24,040 nucleotides of DNA from a virus: IMG/VR virus record IMGVR_UViG_3300025010_000231, positions 1 through 24,040 of that record; one strand, given 5' to 3'. The translations under genes were made by a program, and so were the position numbers. How positions within the stretch are numbered: position 1 is the stretch's first letter; every line of letters begins with the position of its first letter. The notes under the pieces are model-generated. The model was not told where the DNA came from. It worked only from the letters and a program-made list of their open reading frames with translations, and searched no databases. Positions 14,808-22,571 of the stretch are shown here, piece by piece.

Positions 14808-15950
14808 TCAATCCTTTTTGCTGTATGCCAGCTCCATTCCGTAGTCGTCATTGTCTTTTATTGGAGTTACGCCTTTACATAATTGTAATTGGTTTCTTTT
14901 GAATTTGGAGTAGTCGACCTGATGATGCCAGCGCCCAAATTTCCAGACCATTTCTACGCAATCAGGATGTTGCTTCTGGAGAGATTTAGCAAACGATAGG
15001 CGATGATCATCGTTGTTATATACGTTGTCTGTATTTCCGCCTTTCATTGCAGCAGATTTTTCCCCATTTCCATAATAAGTACCACCTTTCCCCATTAAAA
15101 GTGCCCTGAATAATAGGGTACAATACCCGTCCTTAAGTAATCGTAAACTCAGATCAGTATCTTCGTTGTATCTGCCTCTCCACCTGTGAGGCAGATTGGT
15201 ATCGAGAAGGATACAGGAATAAATCCTGTTGTTTAACAAAAAAGGGGTAAGCCTTGAACTTCTATCTGGAGCAAATCCTTTATGATGTGGCCCAGCCATA
15301 GCGATGTTTTCGTATCTGTCAACAAAATCTTCCATAGCCTGAAAGAATTTACCGCCTTTTACTAAAGGTCTGCGATTATTATTACAGCGAAGAAAATGAG
15401 CTATATTATCATCAACAGTCCAGTGGCGTTTAAACTCTCTTTCTTTTGCCCACTCCCAAATATAATTCCTGGCAGGGATAGATCCTTTTTTAAGATCGTG
15501 GAATGGCATTACAACAACGTTGTCTTCCCCAACATGATCACAGTATTCATCCTCTTCTGTTTCTTCGACAAAAAACTTATAAGATACGCCAAGGCCATCA
15601 AGAACTTTCCCGGTAGTTTGGCAATCAGCTCTGCCTTTACTGGGAATGCAAATAGGATATCTGGAATCAGAAGGTTTGCCAATATATTCAAATTCACCTG
15701 GTCTTAGTCTTTTTTGATCAGGCCACCAGGCTGAATTTGATTTTGAGGATATGGATAATTTCAACTTTCTAGCAAAGTCATCAACATCTTCTTTAGTCAT
15801 GAAATTCATAGTGATCTGGTACTTCGGAGTAGCGTCCTTCATCTCAAACTCAGGCATTCCCCACCAGATGTCCTTCCAGTTCGGTTCAACATCTATCAAC
15901 TTTCCTTTTCTTCTCTCTCGAACAGGACGGTTCTCGTTTAGGTCTTTCAT
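14808..15950 (-). CDS. TET-associated-type glycosyltransferase (TAGT)
   Basis: 380 aa. After a short N-terminal region with WKDIWWGMPEFE and a MTKEDVDDFARKLKL segment, the core has GT-A-like features: YPICIPSKGRADC (98-110), GSIPARNYIWEWA, a metal-binding VDDN (179-182), RYENIAMAGPHH, NRIYSCILLDTNLPHRW, RGRYNEDTDLSLR (258-270) and MKGGNTD (302-308). These match, from memory, phage glycosyltransferases first described next to TET/JBP oxygenases and proposed to glycosylate modified bases. No TET or DNA methylase is in this window, so the acceptor base is unknown. No good ribosome binding site is seen before the ATG. Confidence 0.8.
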   Translation of the reverse strand: MKDLNENRPVRERRKGKLIDVEPNWKDIWWGMPEFEMKDATPKYQITMNFMTKEDVDDFARKLKLSISSKSNSAWWPDQKRLRPGEFEYIGKPSDSRYPICIPSKGRADCQTTGKVLDGLGVSYKFFVEETEEDEYCDHVGEDNVVVMPFHDLKKGSIPARNYIWEWAKEREFKRHWTVDDNIAHFLRCNNNRRPLVKGGKFFQAMEDFVDRYENIAMAGPHHKGFAPDRSSRLTPFLLNNRIYSCILLDTNLPHRWRGRYNEDTDLSLRLLKDGYCTLLFRALLMGKGGTYYGNGEKSAAMKGGNTDNVYNNDDHRLSFAKSLQKQHPDCVEMVWKFGRWHHQVDYSKFKRNQLQLCKGVTPIKDNDDYGMELAYSKKD

Positions 15951-15980
15951 AGTTTTTCTGTAGTGGTCTTGGAATTTATA

Positions 15981-16018
15981 GAAAAATGGGGAAGCAGACT
16001 GGCCACTTCCCCATTTTG
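15981..16018 (-). terminator. Strong intrinsic terminator (works in both directions)
   Basis: A perfect 12-bp stem, AAAATGGGGAAG (15983-15994) and CTTCCCCATTTT (16006-16017), with an 11-nt loop; on the minus strand it is followed by TTTC. It lies 24 bases after the stop of the acidic protein gene. Confidence 0.85.
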
Positions 16019-16041
16019 TTCAGGCCTGGAAAACTTGAGGA

Positions 16042-16827
16042 TTACTTCTTCAGACGTCCGTTGAGCTTAAGCTCGGCAATGATCTTCTGAGTGTCGTTGA
16101 GGACCGAGAAAATGGTCCGCTGAGTAACAACAAAACCGGCTGCTTCGATCTGCTTGGTGAGTTCTTCCTGAGTGATGTTTTCGTCCTTACAGGTAATTGT
16201 ACGGAGAGCATCCATAACACCCTGTTTCTTCTCCTTCTTCGGGGCTTTTTCTTTCTTGGTAGCCTTGGGTGCTGCGGTTCCATCAATAACAGCCTGGAGT
16301 TTCTTGGCCAGATACTCGCGCATCTTTTTGATGTCTTTCAGGAAAGGCGGAGGAATATTCAGGCCTGCTTCCTTGGCCACGATCTTGAGATCCTCAATCT
16401 TCTTTCCTTTCTTTACGGCAGCCAGCTGGGTAGTAGCAACCTTGATTACGGCCGGGTCAACAGGCTCGGGCTCGTCTTCTTCGTCGGTATCGTCGTCCTG
16501 ATCATCATCGTCTTCTGCGGGCTCTTCGTCATCAGCATCGGGCTCATCTGCTTCCTCAGCCTCGTCGACCTTGGCTTCATACTCAATACCGAGAGCGTCC
16601 AGGGTGGCGGCAGTAGTAGCGGAGATAATGTCTTCAGCAACAAGCTCTCCAGCAGAATCTTTAACTTCGCTGTACAGCTCGACGTAATCCAGCTCCAGGT
16701 TGATTCCTGCTTCCGGGTTGTCAAACATGAACTCGTTGAAGTTCTCGGCTACAGCAATGAGCTGCTCCAACGATACTTCCGGAGCTTTCTTCTTGGTGGG
16801 TTTGGTCTGGGTCGGTTTCTTGGCCAT
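16042..16827 (-). CDS. Acidic phage protein of unknown function with own promoter and terminator
   Basis: 261 aa. Three parts: a helical N-terminal region (about 18-90), a very acidic linker (about 90-125, mostly Asp/Glu), and a C-terminal region with basic KATKKEKAPKKEKKQG followed by a possible winged-helix (DALRTITCKDENITQEELTK, then TIFSVLNDTQKIIAELKLNG). Not recognised. Regulation is clear: a good promoter at 16910-16938, an AAGGAG ribosome binding site seven bases before the ATG, and a strong terminator after the stop, so it is probably made in large amounts as a single-gene transcript. DNA binding or DNA mimicry are both possible. Confidence 0.8.
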   Translation of the reverse strand: MAKKPTQTKPTKKKAPEVSLEQLIAVAENFNEFMFDNPEAGINLELDYVELYSEVKDSAGELVAEDIISATTAATLDALGIEYEAKVDEAEEADEPDADDEEPAEDDDDQDDDTDEEDEPEPVDPAVIKVATTQLAAVKKGKKIEDLKIVAKEAGLNIPPPFLKDIKKMREYLAKKLQAVIDGTAAPKATKKEKAPKKEKKQGVMDALRTITCKDENITQEELTKQIEAAGFVVTQRTIFSVLNDTQKIIAELKLNGRLKK

Positions 16828-16909
16828 GGTAAATCTCCTTTGAATTGGTTTTGGGTGATCCCTGAGTAGTGAAGTAGTGAGAAGTTTCTCTGTTCTTCTC
16901 TTCTGTCTT

Positions 16910-16938
16910 ATTATAAGTGTTTTTGTTCAAACCATCAA
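16910..16938 (-). promoter_or_regulatory. Sigma70-like promoter TTGATG-17-TATAAT
   Basis: Minus strand: -35 TTGATG (16933-16938), 17-bp spacer, -10 TATAAT (16910-16915), followed by AA. It lies in the 138-base gap after the helicase gene and points at the acidic protein gene. It is the best match to the host consensus in the window. Confidence 0.75.
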
Positions 16939-16965
16939 GAAATAAATCCATTTAAACAAAAATAC

Positions 16966-18513
16966 TCAAAAAGAGGTGAGAAGAGGCCTGCCCATGGCCA
17001 GGCTTTGAAGTATGGTAACACTTTGATTTTCGTTGAATTCATCCTCCCTCACGGCAAGTTGGCCCAGCCTCATTATCCCTCTCTTTTTTTCTTCCGGGAG
17101 TTGGTTGAGGGTAATGGTACCTGTTACATGACTGAATTTCCTTTTGTCCTCAGAGAAGTTCTTCATCGTAATCCATGGTGCGTAATACGAAGCAGAGTCA
17201 GACTGAGAAGCGGAAAGGCCGAGGCAATGTCTTTTCTGGGTCAACCCTCGGTAAGCTGCCCACTTGCTGTTTTCCTGGTGCCTGAACTGGTCCATCTTCT
17301 CTCCGACCATAATATCCATATAGTCACAGATGATTACATCAGGAACAAAGCCTGTTTCCATCTCCCAGATATCCAGTTTCCTTTCTATCTCGGCCACGGA
17401 TAATGTACCGTTGCTGTAGGCCTCGATAAATAGCCGAGATTTCTTTCCCCAGCGCCGTTGGTATCTTTCCCCATACTTCACGGCTTCCGTCCATTCTAAA
17501 GGCGAAACAGGCGCTTTGGTGCGATACCACGACGAGCCCTCATACAAATCTCTTTTTCTCCGGCTTCTTCTACAGTAATCACACGGAAGATAGTCTGGTG
17601 CGGCTTCAAATTCCAGGAAGGTCATTTTCTCTTTGTCCTTGATCACTCCGGAATATGACAGCCTGTTTTGATCGTCACAATCATCCAGCTGGTTTTTCAT
17701 ACAGTCCAGGCAAGGGACTTTCAGTTCGCCACAGTACTTCTTTCGATGGCTCTTTCCAGCAAACCTGACTCCGTATCTCACCAACATCTGAGGAAGGGTC
17801 ATATCTCCTGCGCAAAAGAAGGCTACATTTCTGCCTGCTCTTCTGGCCCAGATGGACAGTTCGATCAGCATCCATGTCTTTCCTCGTTTCTCTGGCCCCA
17901 AGAGAGTGACGAACGAATCCCTGGTAAACATGTCATTGAGGAATCTTCCAGCAGCACCTGGGAGTTTGAAGAGCGGCTCAGCAGCGTAGTCAAACGCTTT
18001 GGCCATCTCTTCTCTGTTGGTAAAAGGATCAACTGCTTTTGATTTGGAAATAGAAATTCGTTTGTAATCAATCAGCTCATTCTGGGCGGAAGAGAGTTCC
18101 CCTCGTTCCAGCAACACTTTTACTTTCTTGGTCTTCAGTTCCAGGTTCTTGGTTTCCAGATAGGATTCTGTCTGGTCCAGGAGGTATTGGACGTTGAACT
18201 CTGCTGCTCTTTCATAGTCATCAGAGAGGGAAAGTAACAGCTCCTCAATGAGTGATTCTTCATCCTCATCAATATTGCCGGCCTTGGCTTCTTTCTTGAA
18301 GATGTCCTCGATGTGGATCCCTGGTGCTTTCTGAAACTGCTCCCAGTATTTTGTTGCCCACTTGATTACTGTTTTGATGTACGGAGTTTCAATCAATTCT
18401 GATTGAAGAAGAGGTTGGACCATCTTGAAATATTCATCAGAAACAATGAGCCCTAGTACAATCTGCCTTTCTGGATTCTCACGAACTTTCTTTCTTTTGT
18501 ATGTTCCGGCCAT
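16966..18513 (-). CDS. DnaB-like replicative helicase with cysteine-rich insert
   Basis: 515 aa. An N-terminal helical domain and linker precede a RecA-like motor with Walker A GPEKRGKT (206-213), Walker B VIICDYMDIM (393-402) and GLSASQSDSASY (the H3 region). Between the first strand and Walker B sits an insert of about 70 residues with six cysteines (C261, C268, C271, C279, C311, C314) that probably binds zinc. DnaB-type helicases unwind the fork ahead of the polymerase as hexamers. A loader and an initiator are encoded just upstream. Ribosome binding site AGGA. Confidence 0.88.
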   Translation of the reverse strand: MAGTYKRKKVRENPERQIVLGLIVSDEYFKMVQPLLQSELIETPYIKTVIKWATKYWEQFQKAPGIHIEDIFKKEAKAGNIDEDEESLIEELLLSLSDDYERAAEFNVQYLLDQTESYLETKNLELKTKKVKVLLERGELSSAQNELIDYKRISISKSKAVDPFTNREEMAKAFDYAAEPLFKLPGAAGRFLNDMFTRDSFVTLLGPEKRGKTWMLIELSIWARRAGRNVAFFCAGDMTLPQMLVRYGVRFAGKSHRKKYCGELKVPCLDCMKNQLDDCDDQNRLSYSGVIKDKEKMTFLEFEAAPDYLPCDYCRRSRRKRDLYEGSSWYRTKAPVSPLEWTEAVKYGERYQRRWGKKSRLFIEAYSNGTLSVAEIERKLDIWEMETGFVPDVIICDYMDIMVGEKMDQFRHQENSKWAAYRGLTQKRHCLGLSASQSDSASYYAPWITMKNFSEDKRKFSHVTGTITLNQLPEEKKRGIMRLGQLAVREDEFNENQSVTILQSLAMGRPLLTSF

Positions 18514-18539
18514 TATATATCCTGGATTTTGATTTGATG

Positions 18540-18695
18540 TTATCTATTCCATCTGTTCCTGGCCGCTGCTTGTTGATATTCAATTACTTCGTAATACAAA
18601 GGCTTCTTCACTACACCTGGATTGAAATTCTTTTTGTTCAATCCCACAACTTTGTCGAGTTCTTTTTTGGCCTGCTTGTTTGTCATCATTTTCAT
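18540..18695 (-). CDS. Small basic hypothetical protein
   Basis: 51 aa from the ATG at 18695, with a strong GAGGGAG ribosome binding site. Sequence begins MKMMTNKQAKKELDKVVG, with a basic, helical character and an aromatic patch (PLYYEVIEY). Not recognised. It lies just upstream of the helicase gene. The same frame stays open upstream to 18845 without a good start; see the finding for 18696-18857. Confidence 0.6.
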   Translation of the reverse strand: MKMMTNKQAKKELDKVVGLNKKNFNPGVVKKPLYYEVIEYQQAAARNRWNR

Positions 18696-18857
18696 TTTTT
18701 TCTCCCTCTTGAGCATTCTTGAATAATCTCTTCCGTTGAATAGGCTTGTTTTAGCTGTGTAATGAATTCTTTGCTTTTTAGAATCGCCGTATATGGGTAG
18801 GTCTATACTTCCACTTGTCTTATCTATAAATATCGCTTAAAACGTCATACACAGCTT

Positions 18858-19490
18858 TTATTTGCTTTTTCTCCTGTCTGGTCCATCCATCAATATAATT
18901 TCACACATCCCATTTATTCTACTGCTTAAACGGTCATCTCCCATCTTAGTCCCAAGGGCTTTGATGGTTAAATTCGATGTAATGATAATGGGCCTCATGT
19001 TCTCATATCTTTCGTTGATGATTAAATAGAGAATTTGAGTTGCCCAGTCAGAAGACTTTTCGGCCCCGAGGTCATCAAGAACTAAATGTTGAACTGTAGC
19101 ATATCTGTCCAATATCTCCCCTTCTGTTGGGCCTTCATATTTTTCTTTATTATTGTACTGCTGCCTTATATCAAATAAGAACTTTGAAACATTTACCCAT
19201 TCACCAGCAAACTTGTTCAACGGTTTAAGAAGATGGAAAAGAAGCAGCGCTGCTTCGTAACTTTTACCTGTTCCAGTCTTCCCTTGAAAATAATAACTTT
19301 TATCCAGGTCAAAAGTTATTTGAGAAAAGTCAGAATTGGAAAGTGAATCAACAAGAAGTTTAGGAACAGAAGCCGGAAGAGTATTGGCCGGAGTCTTTTT
19401 GTCAAGATATTCTTTTTTTCTACAGGAAAAACATTGATGCGTTCCGTTTTCCAGTTCTGTTCCACATTGGTGGCAGGCAGTTATTTTCAT
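18858..19490 (-). CDS. DnaC-like helicase loader (AAA+) with N-terminal zinc ribbon
   Basis: 210 aa. A zinc ribbon opens the protein (C6, C9, C20, C23), followed by an AAA+ ATPase with Walker A GKTGTGKS (70-77), Walker B LVLDDLGAE (136-144) and IITSNLTIK sensor, then the typical arginine-containing RLSSRINGMCEII ending. DnaC/DnaI-type loaders place the replicative helicase on DNA at the origin. The gene starts with ATGA overlap on the initiator gene, which matches that job. Downstream follows a gap of about 160 bases before the 51-aa gene. Confidence 0.88.
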   Translation of the reverse strand: MKITACHQCGTELENGTHQCFSCRKKEYLDKKTPANTLPASVPKLLVDSLSNSDFSQITFDLDKSYYFQGKTGTGKSYEAALLLFHLLKPLNKFAGEWVNVSKFLFDIRQQYNNKEKYEGPTEGEILDRYATVQHLVLDDLGAEKSSDWATQILYLIINERYENMRPIIITSNLTIKALGTKMGDDRLSSRINGMCEIILMDGPDRRKSK

Positions 19491-20476
19491 TTTACTTCCT
19501 CCAATATTGTTTCCCCTCTCATTTTATACTTCTTCCCGGATACAGTATCCAATTTGGTATAAATCGTATCATCATATTTGCCTTCTTCCATTTCTGCTCC
19601 ACCTGCCGGGAGTCTTGGTTTCTTTTTGTTGTTGGGATAGGCTTCTTCGAGAACTTTCAGATAATTCTTGTCGTTTTCGATAAGCCAGTCGAAAGAGACT
19701 TTCCATGTGGAGTTCGAATCAGAAGTGCCGAGGAGAAAGGATGATTTTGTAACTTTAGAGAAGAGATTGCGCCAGCCGGACAATTTGGAAAGGTCAGAAG
19801 ATTTTGACCGGGAGAGTATTTTGTTAATTCTTGACGGAGATAGTTTTGATATGGAAGAAAGTTGATTATCTTCCGCAACAACATTCCAAAGTGAAACAAC
19901 TCTCTCCGCAAAAGAATTTTTGCGAGAGTCTTTTACTGTCTTTTTATATTCTGTACTTATATCTACTGTACTTATAAGTTGGGCACTATATTTTCGATCT
20001 CTTCCGGAGGTACTAACATTTTCACATCCGGAGGTTATAGAATTTATAGTGTCGGGCGATATAGTTTTTATAAAGAATGGAGCATCTGGATTGTAGACTA
20101 TATCACCAAATCTACAGTTCTTCGATAACGGTTTCGGGTAATCTTTTTCTTTTAAAATACTTTCGCTTATTCTCGGAATGATATATTTGCTCGGCTTATG
20201 TTGCAGTCGATCACTTCCTTTCGGTGTTTTTATTTGAATTAAATTGTGTTTTTTAAGAATTAAAACATATGAGTTGAGGGTCTGAAGTGAAATCCCCATA
20301 TACTCAGCCCAATCTTCTCTTTTCATTCTAGGGAAAACATTTTCTGTTTCTCCTTTGCACATTCTTTTGAATAAACAGAGTAGTGAAAAAGGACCAGGCC
20401 CAAGAGTTCTTAACCAGATATCAACATATCTGTTGTCCATATTAAAAAATTTATCGGAACGATCTTCGAATATCAT
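19487..20476 (-). CDS. DnaD/O-like replication initiation protein
   Basis: 329 aa from the ATG at 20476 with AGGAG seven bases upstream. An N-terminal helix-turn-helix (REDWAEYMGISLQTLNSYVLILKK) would bind DNA. The C-terminal region has the replisome-organizer pattern: FAERVVSLWNVVA, LSPSRINKILSR, LSGWRNLFSKVTKSSFLLG and TWKVSFDWLIENDKNYLKVLE. Such proteins mark the phage origin and recruit the helicase loader. The middle is low-complexity Ser/Asn/Thr. The neighbouring loader overlaps by four bases. The leader upstream is highly structured and might contain the origin. Confidence 0.82.
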   Translation of the reverse strand: MIFEDRSDKFFNMDNRYVDIWLRTLGPGPFSLLCLFKRMCKGETENVFPRMKREDWAEYMGISLQTLNSYVLILKKHNLIQIKTPKGSDRLQHKPSKYIIPRISESILKEKDYPKPLSKNCRFGDIVYNPDAPFFIKTISPDTINSITSGCENVSTSGRDRKYSAQLISTVDISTEYKKTVKDSRKNSFAERVVSLWNVVAEDNQLSSISKLSPSRINKILSRSKSSDLSKLSGWRNLFSKVTKSSFLLGTSDSNSTWKVSFDWLIENDKNYLKVLEEAYPNNKKKPRLPAGGAEMEEGKYDDTIYTKLDTVSGKKYKMRGETILEEVK

Positions 20477-20517
20477 ATCTGATCTCCTATATGTGAATAG
20501 AAGTTATGAGAAAAGAA

Positions 20518-20627
20518 GGGGAGGAAGCACATAATGTTGATTATTTCCCCGGTGGACAAAGCCGGCATAATCAACCTTCCTCCCCCGGTACAAGACCGCC
20601 TGAGGGATCAGCTCAGGCTCTTCCGGG
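20518..20627 (-). ncRNA. Two-hairpin structured leader or replication origin element
   Basis: Two large inverted repeats next to each other. Structure A: CCCGG/CCGGG, AAGA/TCTT and GCCTGAG/CTCAGGC (20584-20627), loop 7 nt. Structure B: GGGGAGGAAG (20518-20527) with CTTCCTCCCC (20576-20585), GTTGATTAT (20536-20544) with ATAATCAAC (20567-20575), and an inner CCGG/CCGG pair. The two overlap by two bases. It sits in the 5' leader of the initiator gene, downstream of a TATAAT box. I cannot assign it to a known riboswitch or ribozyme. An origin with cruciforms is an equal alternative. Confidence 0.55.
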
Positions 20628-20646
20628 AAAATTGTCCGTCAATTAT

Positions 20647-20652
20647 ATTATA
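20647..20652 (-). promoter_or_regulatory. Candidate -10 box TATAAT before the structured leader
   Basis: TATAAT on the minus strand within TTTATAATATAATTG. There is no recognisable -35 at 16-18 bases. A start about 7-12 bases downstream would place the structured element at the very 5' end of the mRNA. Confidence 0.4.
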
Positions 20653-20705
20653 AAGAAAAATTCTCGTTTCCTTATAAAATAGTTTAAAATATAATTACAT
20701 TAATA

Positions 20706-21041
20706 TTAATTAGTTCTTTTCTTTCTTATTAACAGTTTGAATCGAGCCCCACAATTTACACATTTTCCAATCATTGATCCAGATCTTGTTTGATAAAGTA
20801 GTCCGGAACATTTTTGACAAGTGATTGTTTTTATTCTGTCATTCATTAATTTGTTTATATTTTCTGAATTGTTTTCCCTTTTTATTCCATATATTCCAAG
20901 AGCTTTTAATATTTTTTTATACTCTTTTGGGATCCATTTTCCATCTGGTTCGTGATGAAGGCCATCTCCCATCATATCCCCTAGTTTTATTAATTGATTA
21001 TGTAAATGCTTTTTGGTATTTTCATTTAATTCAGTTTTCAT
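20706..21041 (-). CDS. Conserved phage hypothetical with C-terminal zinc ribbon
   Basis: 111 aa. The N-terminal half contains LGDMMGDGLHHEPDGKWI (about 21-38) and KEYKKILKALGIYG, a pattern I recall from other phage hypotheticals. The C-terminal half is a zinc ribbon (CQKC about 75-78 and CVNC about 93-96). Function unknown; zinc ribbons in a replication block suggest nucleic acid binding. It overlaps the primase stop as ATGA. Confidence 0.75.
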   Translation of the reverse strand: MKTELNENTKKHLHNQLIKLGDMMGDGLHHEPDGKWIPKEYKKILKALGIYGIKRENNSENINKLMNDRIKTITCQKCSGLLYQTRSGSMIGKCVNCGARFKLLIRKKRTN

Positions 21042-21958
21042 CTCAGTAAATCTCCCATAAGATTATCGGCGTCTTTTTGATCCATTTCCCCTGGATCTCC
21101 TTCAGCCAATTCAATTATCTCCACCTGTCTTCTCCCATCAGTCAGAGAGTTGGCTAATTTTCTTGCCTGTTCCCCAGCCTGAGGGTCTTGAGCCTCACTG
21201 TCATATAGGATGAATATACGTTTGAAAGCGAGTATGAGTCGCACCTGAGCCTGTTTGAACTTTACCCCGAATGTGGCTACGGCCCCAGGGCCAAGACGCC
21301 ATACATCCATAACTCCCTCGACTACAACAACAGAATCTCCTTTGACTTGGTCCAGGCCATACAGACAGTGCTTGTGTTCTCTCCCTTCTTTTTCCTGGGG
21401 GCAGGCCTTGTACTTCATTCCTGATTTCCCGGTAATGTCCCGGCCCTGATAGCTGACCAGAATGCCTTTGTAATAGATGGGGATTATGATTCGATGCTTG
21501 TAATCACCAACAGGCCCGGTTCCTTTTATTCCCCATTTTTCTATCAGCTGATCTGGATCGAATTTTCTTCTTTCCAGGTATCTTCGATGGGGCTGATTGA
21601 GGTCATTGGATCCATCTGGGAGTTTACAGATTACGCCTGGGCCTCTCTTTTCTTTTCTTGGTGGGATGTAGTTGGCTGCTCCATCAATATCAAATTGATG
21701 GAGCAGCTGGTAGACTTCTGAATCTTTGATCATCAGCAGCGTGGAAAGAACCTTGATAATGGATTTTCCACCACAGCGCCAACAAATGAATCTCCCGGCA
21801 AACTTTGAGGATTGATCAATGCAATATCCGAGGTGGTATCCAGGATTTCCTGAACAGAATAGGCAAGGAATTCCAACCCAGCCCTGAGAGACGTGCTTAT
21901 GGCCTTCTGTCTGGTATGGAATTCCTCGATCGTTGTAGAGACGGACGATGTCAATCAT
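21038..21958 (-). CDS. Toprim DNA primase with zinc-binding domain
   Basis: 306 aa. N-terminal zinc-binding module (C32-x2-C35 and C59-x2-C62), a linker, then RIIIPIYYKGILVSYQGRDI (RNA polymerase-like domain region) and a Toprim domain with VVVVEGVMDVW (Glu214) and LYDSEAQD (Asp253). DnaG-type primases make RNA primers for lagging strands. It has no fused helicase; the helicase is a separate gene at 16966-18513. It starts with ATGA overlap on the gene upstream. Compared with bacterial DnaG it is short, lacking the helicase-binding C-terminal domain. Confidence 0.9.
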   Translation of the reverse strand: MIDIVRLYNDRGIPYQTEGHKHVSQGWVGIPCLFCSGNPGYHLGYCIDQSSKFAGRFICWRCGGKSIIKVLSTLLMIKDSEVYQLLHQFDIDGAANYIPPRKEKRGPGVICKLPDGSNDLNQPHRRYLERRKFDPDQLIEKWGIKGTGPVGDYKHRIIIPIYYKGILVSYQGRDITGKSGMKYKACPQEKEGREHKHCLYGLDQVKGDSVVVVEGVMDVWRLGPGAVATFGVKFKQAQVRLILAFKRIFILYDSEAQDPQAGEQARKLANSLTDGRRQVEIIELAEGDPGEMDQKDADNLMGDLLR

Positions 21959-22398
21959 GGCGTATGAACACTTTTTGGATTTAAAACCAATAGACTTTCA
22001 CAATCCCATCCATACAGTCCTGGAATTGAAAATCGAGTGTTTTCCTCACCTTGTTCTGTTAAAAATATCCCATCAACTCCTAATTGCAGCATCATTTCAA
22101 AATCTGGATAAAAATAATATCTTTTATCCCATCCTGGTTGAATAATTAGTTTTTTAAGACAGGATGTTTTTGAAATAATTATTGTATTTCCTTCATATAT
22201 TAATTCAAATTTACTACTTAAATCTCCAAAATCATTTTCTTTACACCAATCACTCCAGCCATAATTACTATCTTTTGGCGATGCCCATAGCCCCCCGTCT
22301 GGTTTGATAAACATTCTATTTTTAATTGGTCTGATTAATTCTGGCTTGAAAACATTTCCATGGCCATATGTTATTATAGACATTTTTAATGGTTTCAT
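21955..22398 (-). CDS. Conserved phage hypothetical
   Basis: 147 aa, not assigned. The segment FIKPDGGLWASPKDSNYGWS plus DWCKENDFGDLS is reminiscent of a hypothetical protein seen across tailed phages. It begins SIITYGHGNVFKPELI. No transmembrane segment and no classical catalytic motif. It starts with TAATG overlap on the zinc-ribbon gene and overlaps the primase start, so it belongs to the primase operon. Confidence 0.75.
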   Translation of the reverse strand: MKPLKMSIITYGHGNVFKPELIRPIKNRMFIKPDGGLWASPKDSNYGWSDWCKENDFGDLSSKFELIYEGNTIIISKTSCLKKLIIQPGWDKRYYFYPDFEMMLQLGVDGIFLTEQGEENTRFSIPGLYGWDCESLLVLNPKSVHTP

Positions 22399-22571
22399 TA
22401 CTTGTCTTCCTCACCTTTGTATCTTGGTTCTCTGCCTCTGCCTGTTTCTTTCCATGGGCGCCAATCTCCTCTTTTCCTTTCATTCAAACGGTGCTTTATT
22501 CCACAGCTGTTACATCTCCATAATTCCGGTTCTTCTTTTGGCTTTCCACATCTTCCGCAAGTATCACTCAT
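22398..22571 (-). CDS. Small zinc-ribbon protein
   Basis: 57 aa, identified by hand. Two CxxC pairs (C5-x2-C8, C20-x2-C23) form a classic zinc ribbon, followed by a basic, arginine-rich tail. A good ribosome binding site (AAGGAG) lies seven bases before the ATG. TAATG overlaps join it to the gene on each side, which makes it very likely real. Probably nucleic acid or protein binding. Confidence 0.75.
   Translation of the reverse strand: MSDTCGRCGKPKEEPELWRCNSCGIKHRLNERKRGDWRPWKETGRGREPRYKGEEDK

Noticed and set aside
16980-17010. GCCTGGCCATGGGCAGGC inverted repeat near the helicase stop as a terminator
   Set aside because: It lies within the coding region, has a mismatch and almost no loop, and no T run follows directly.
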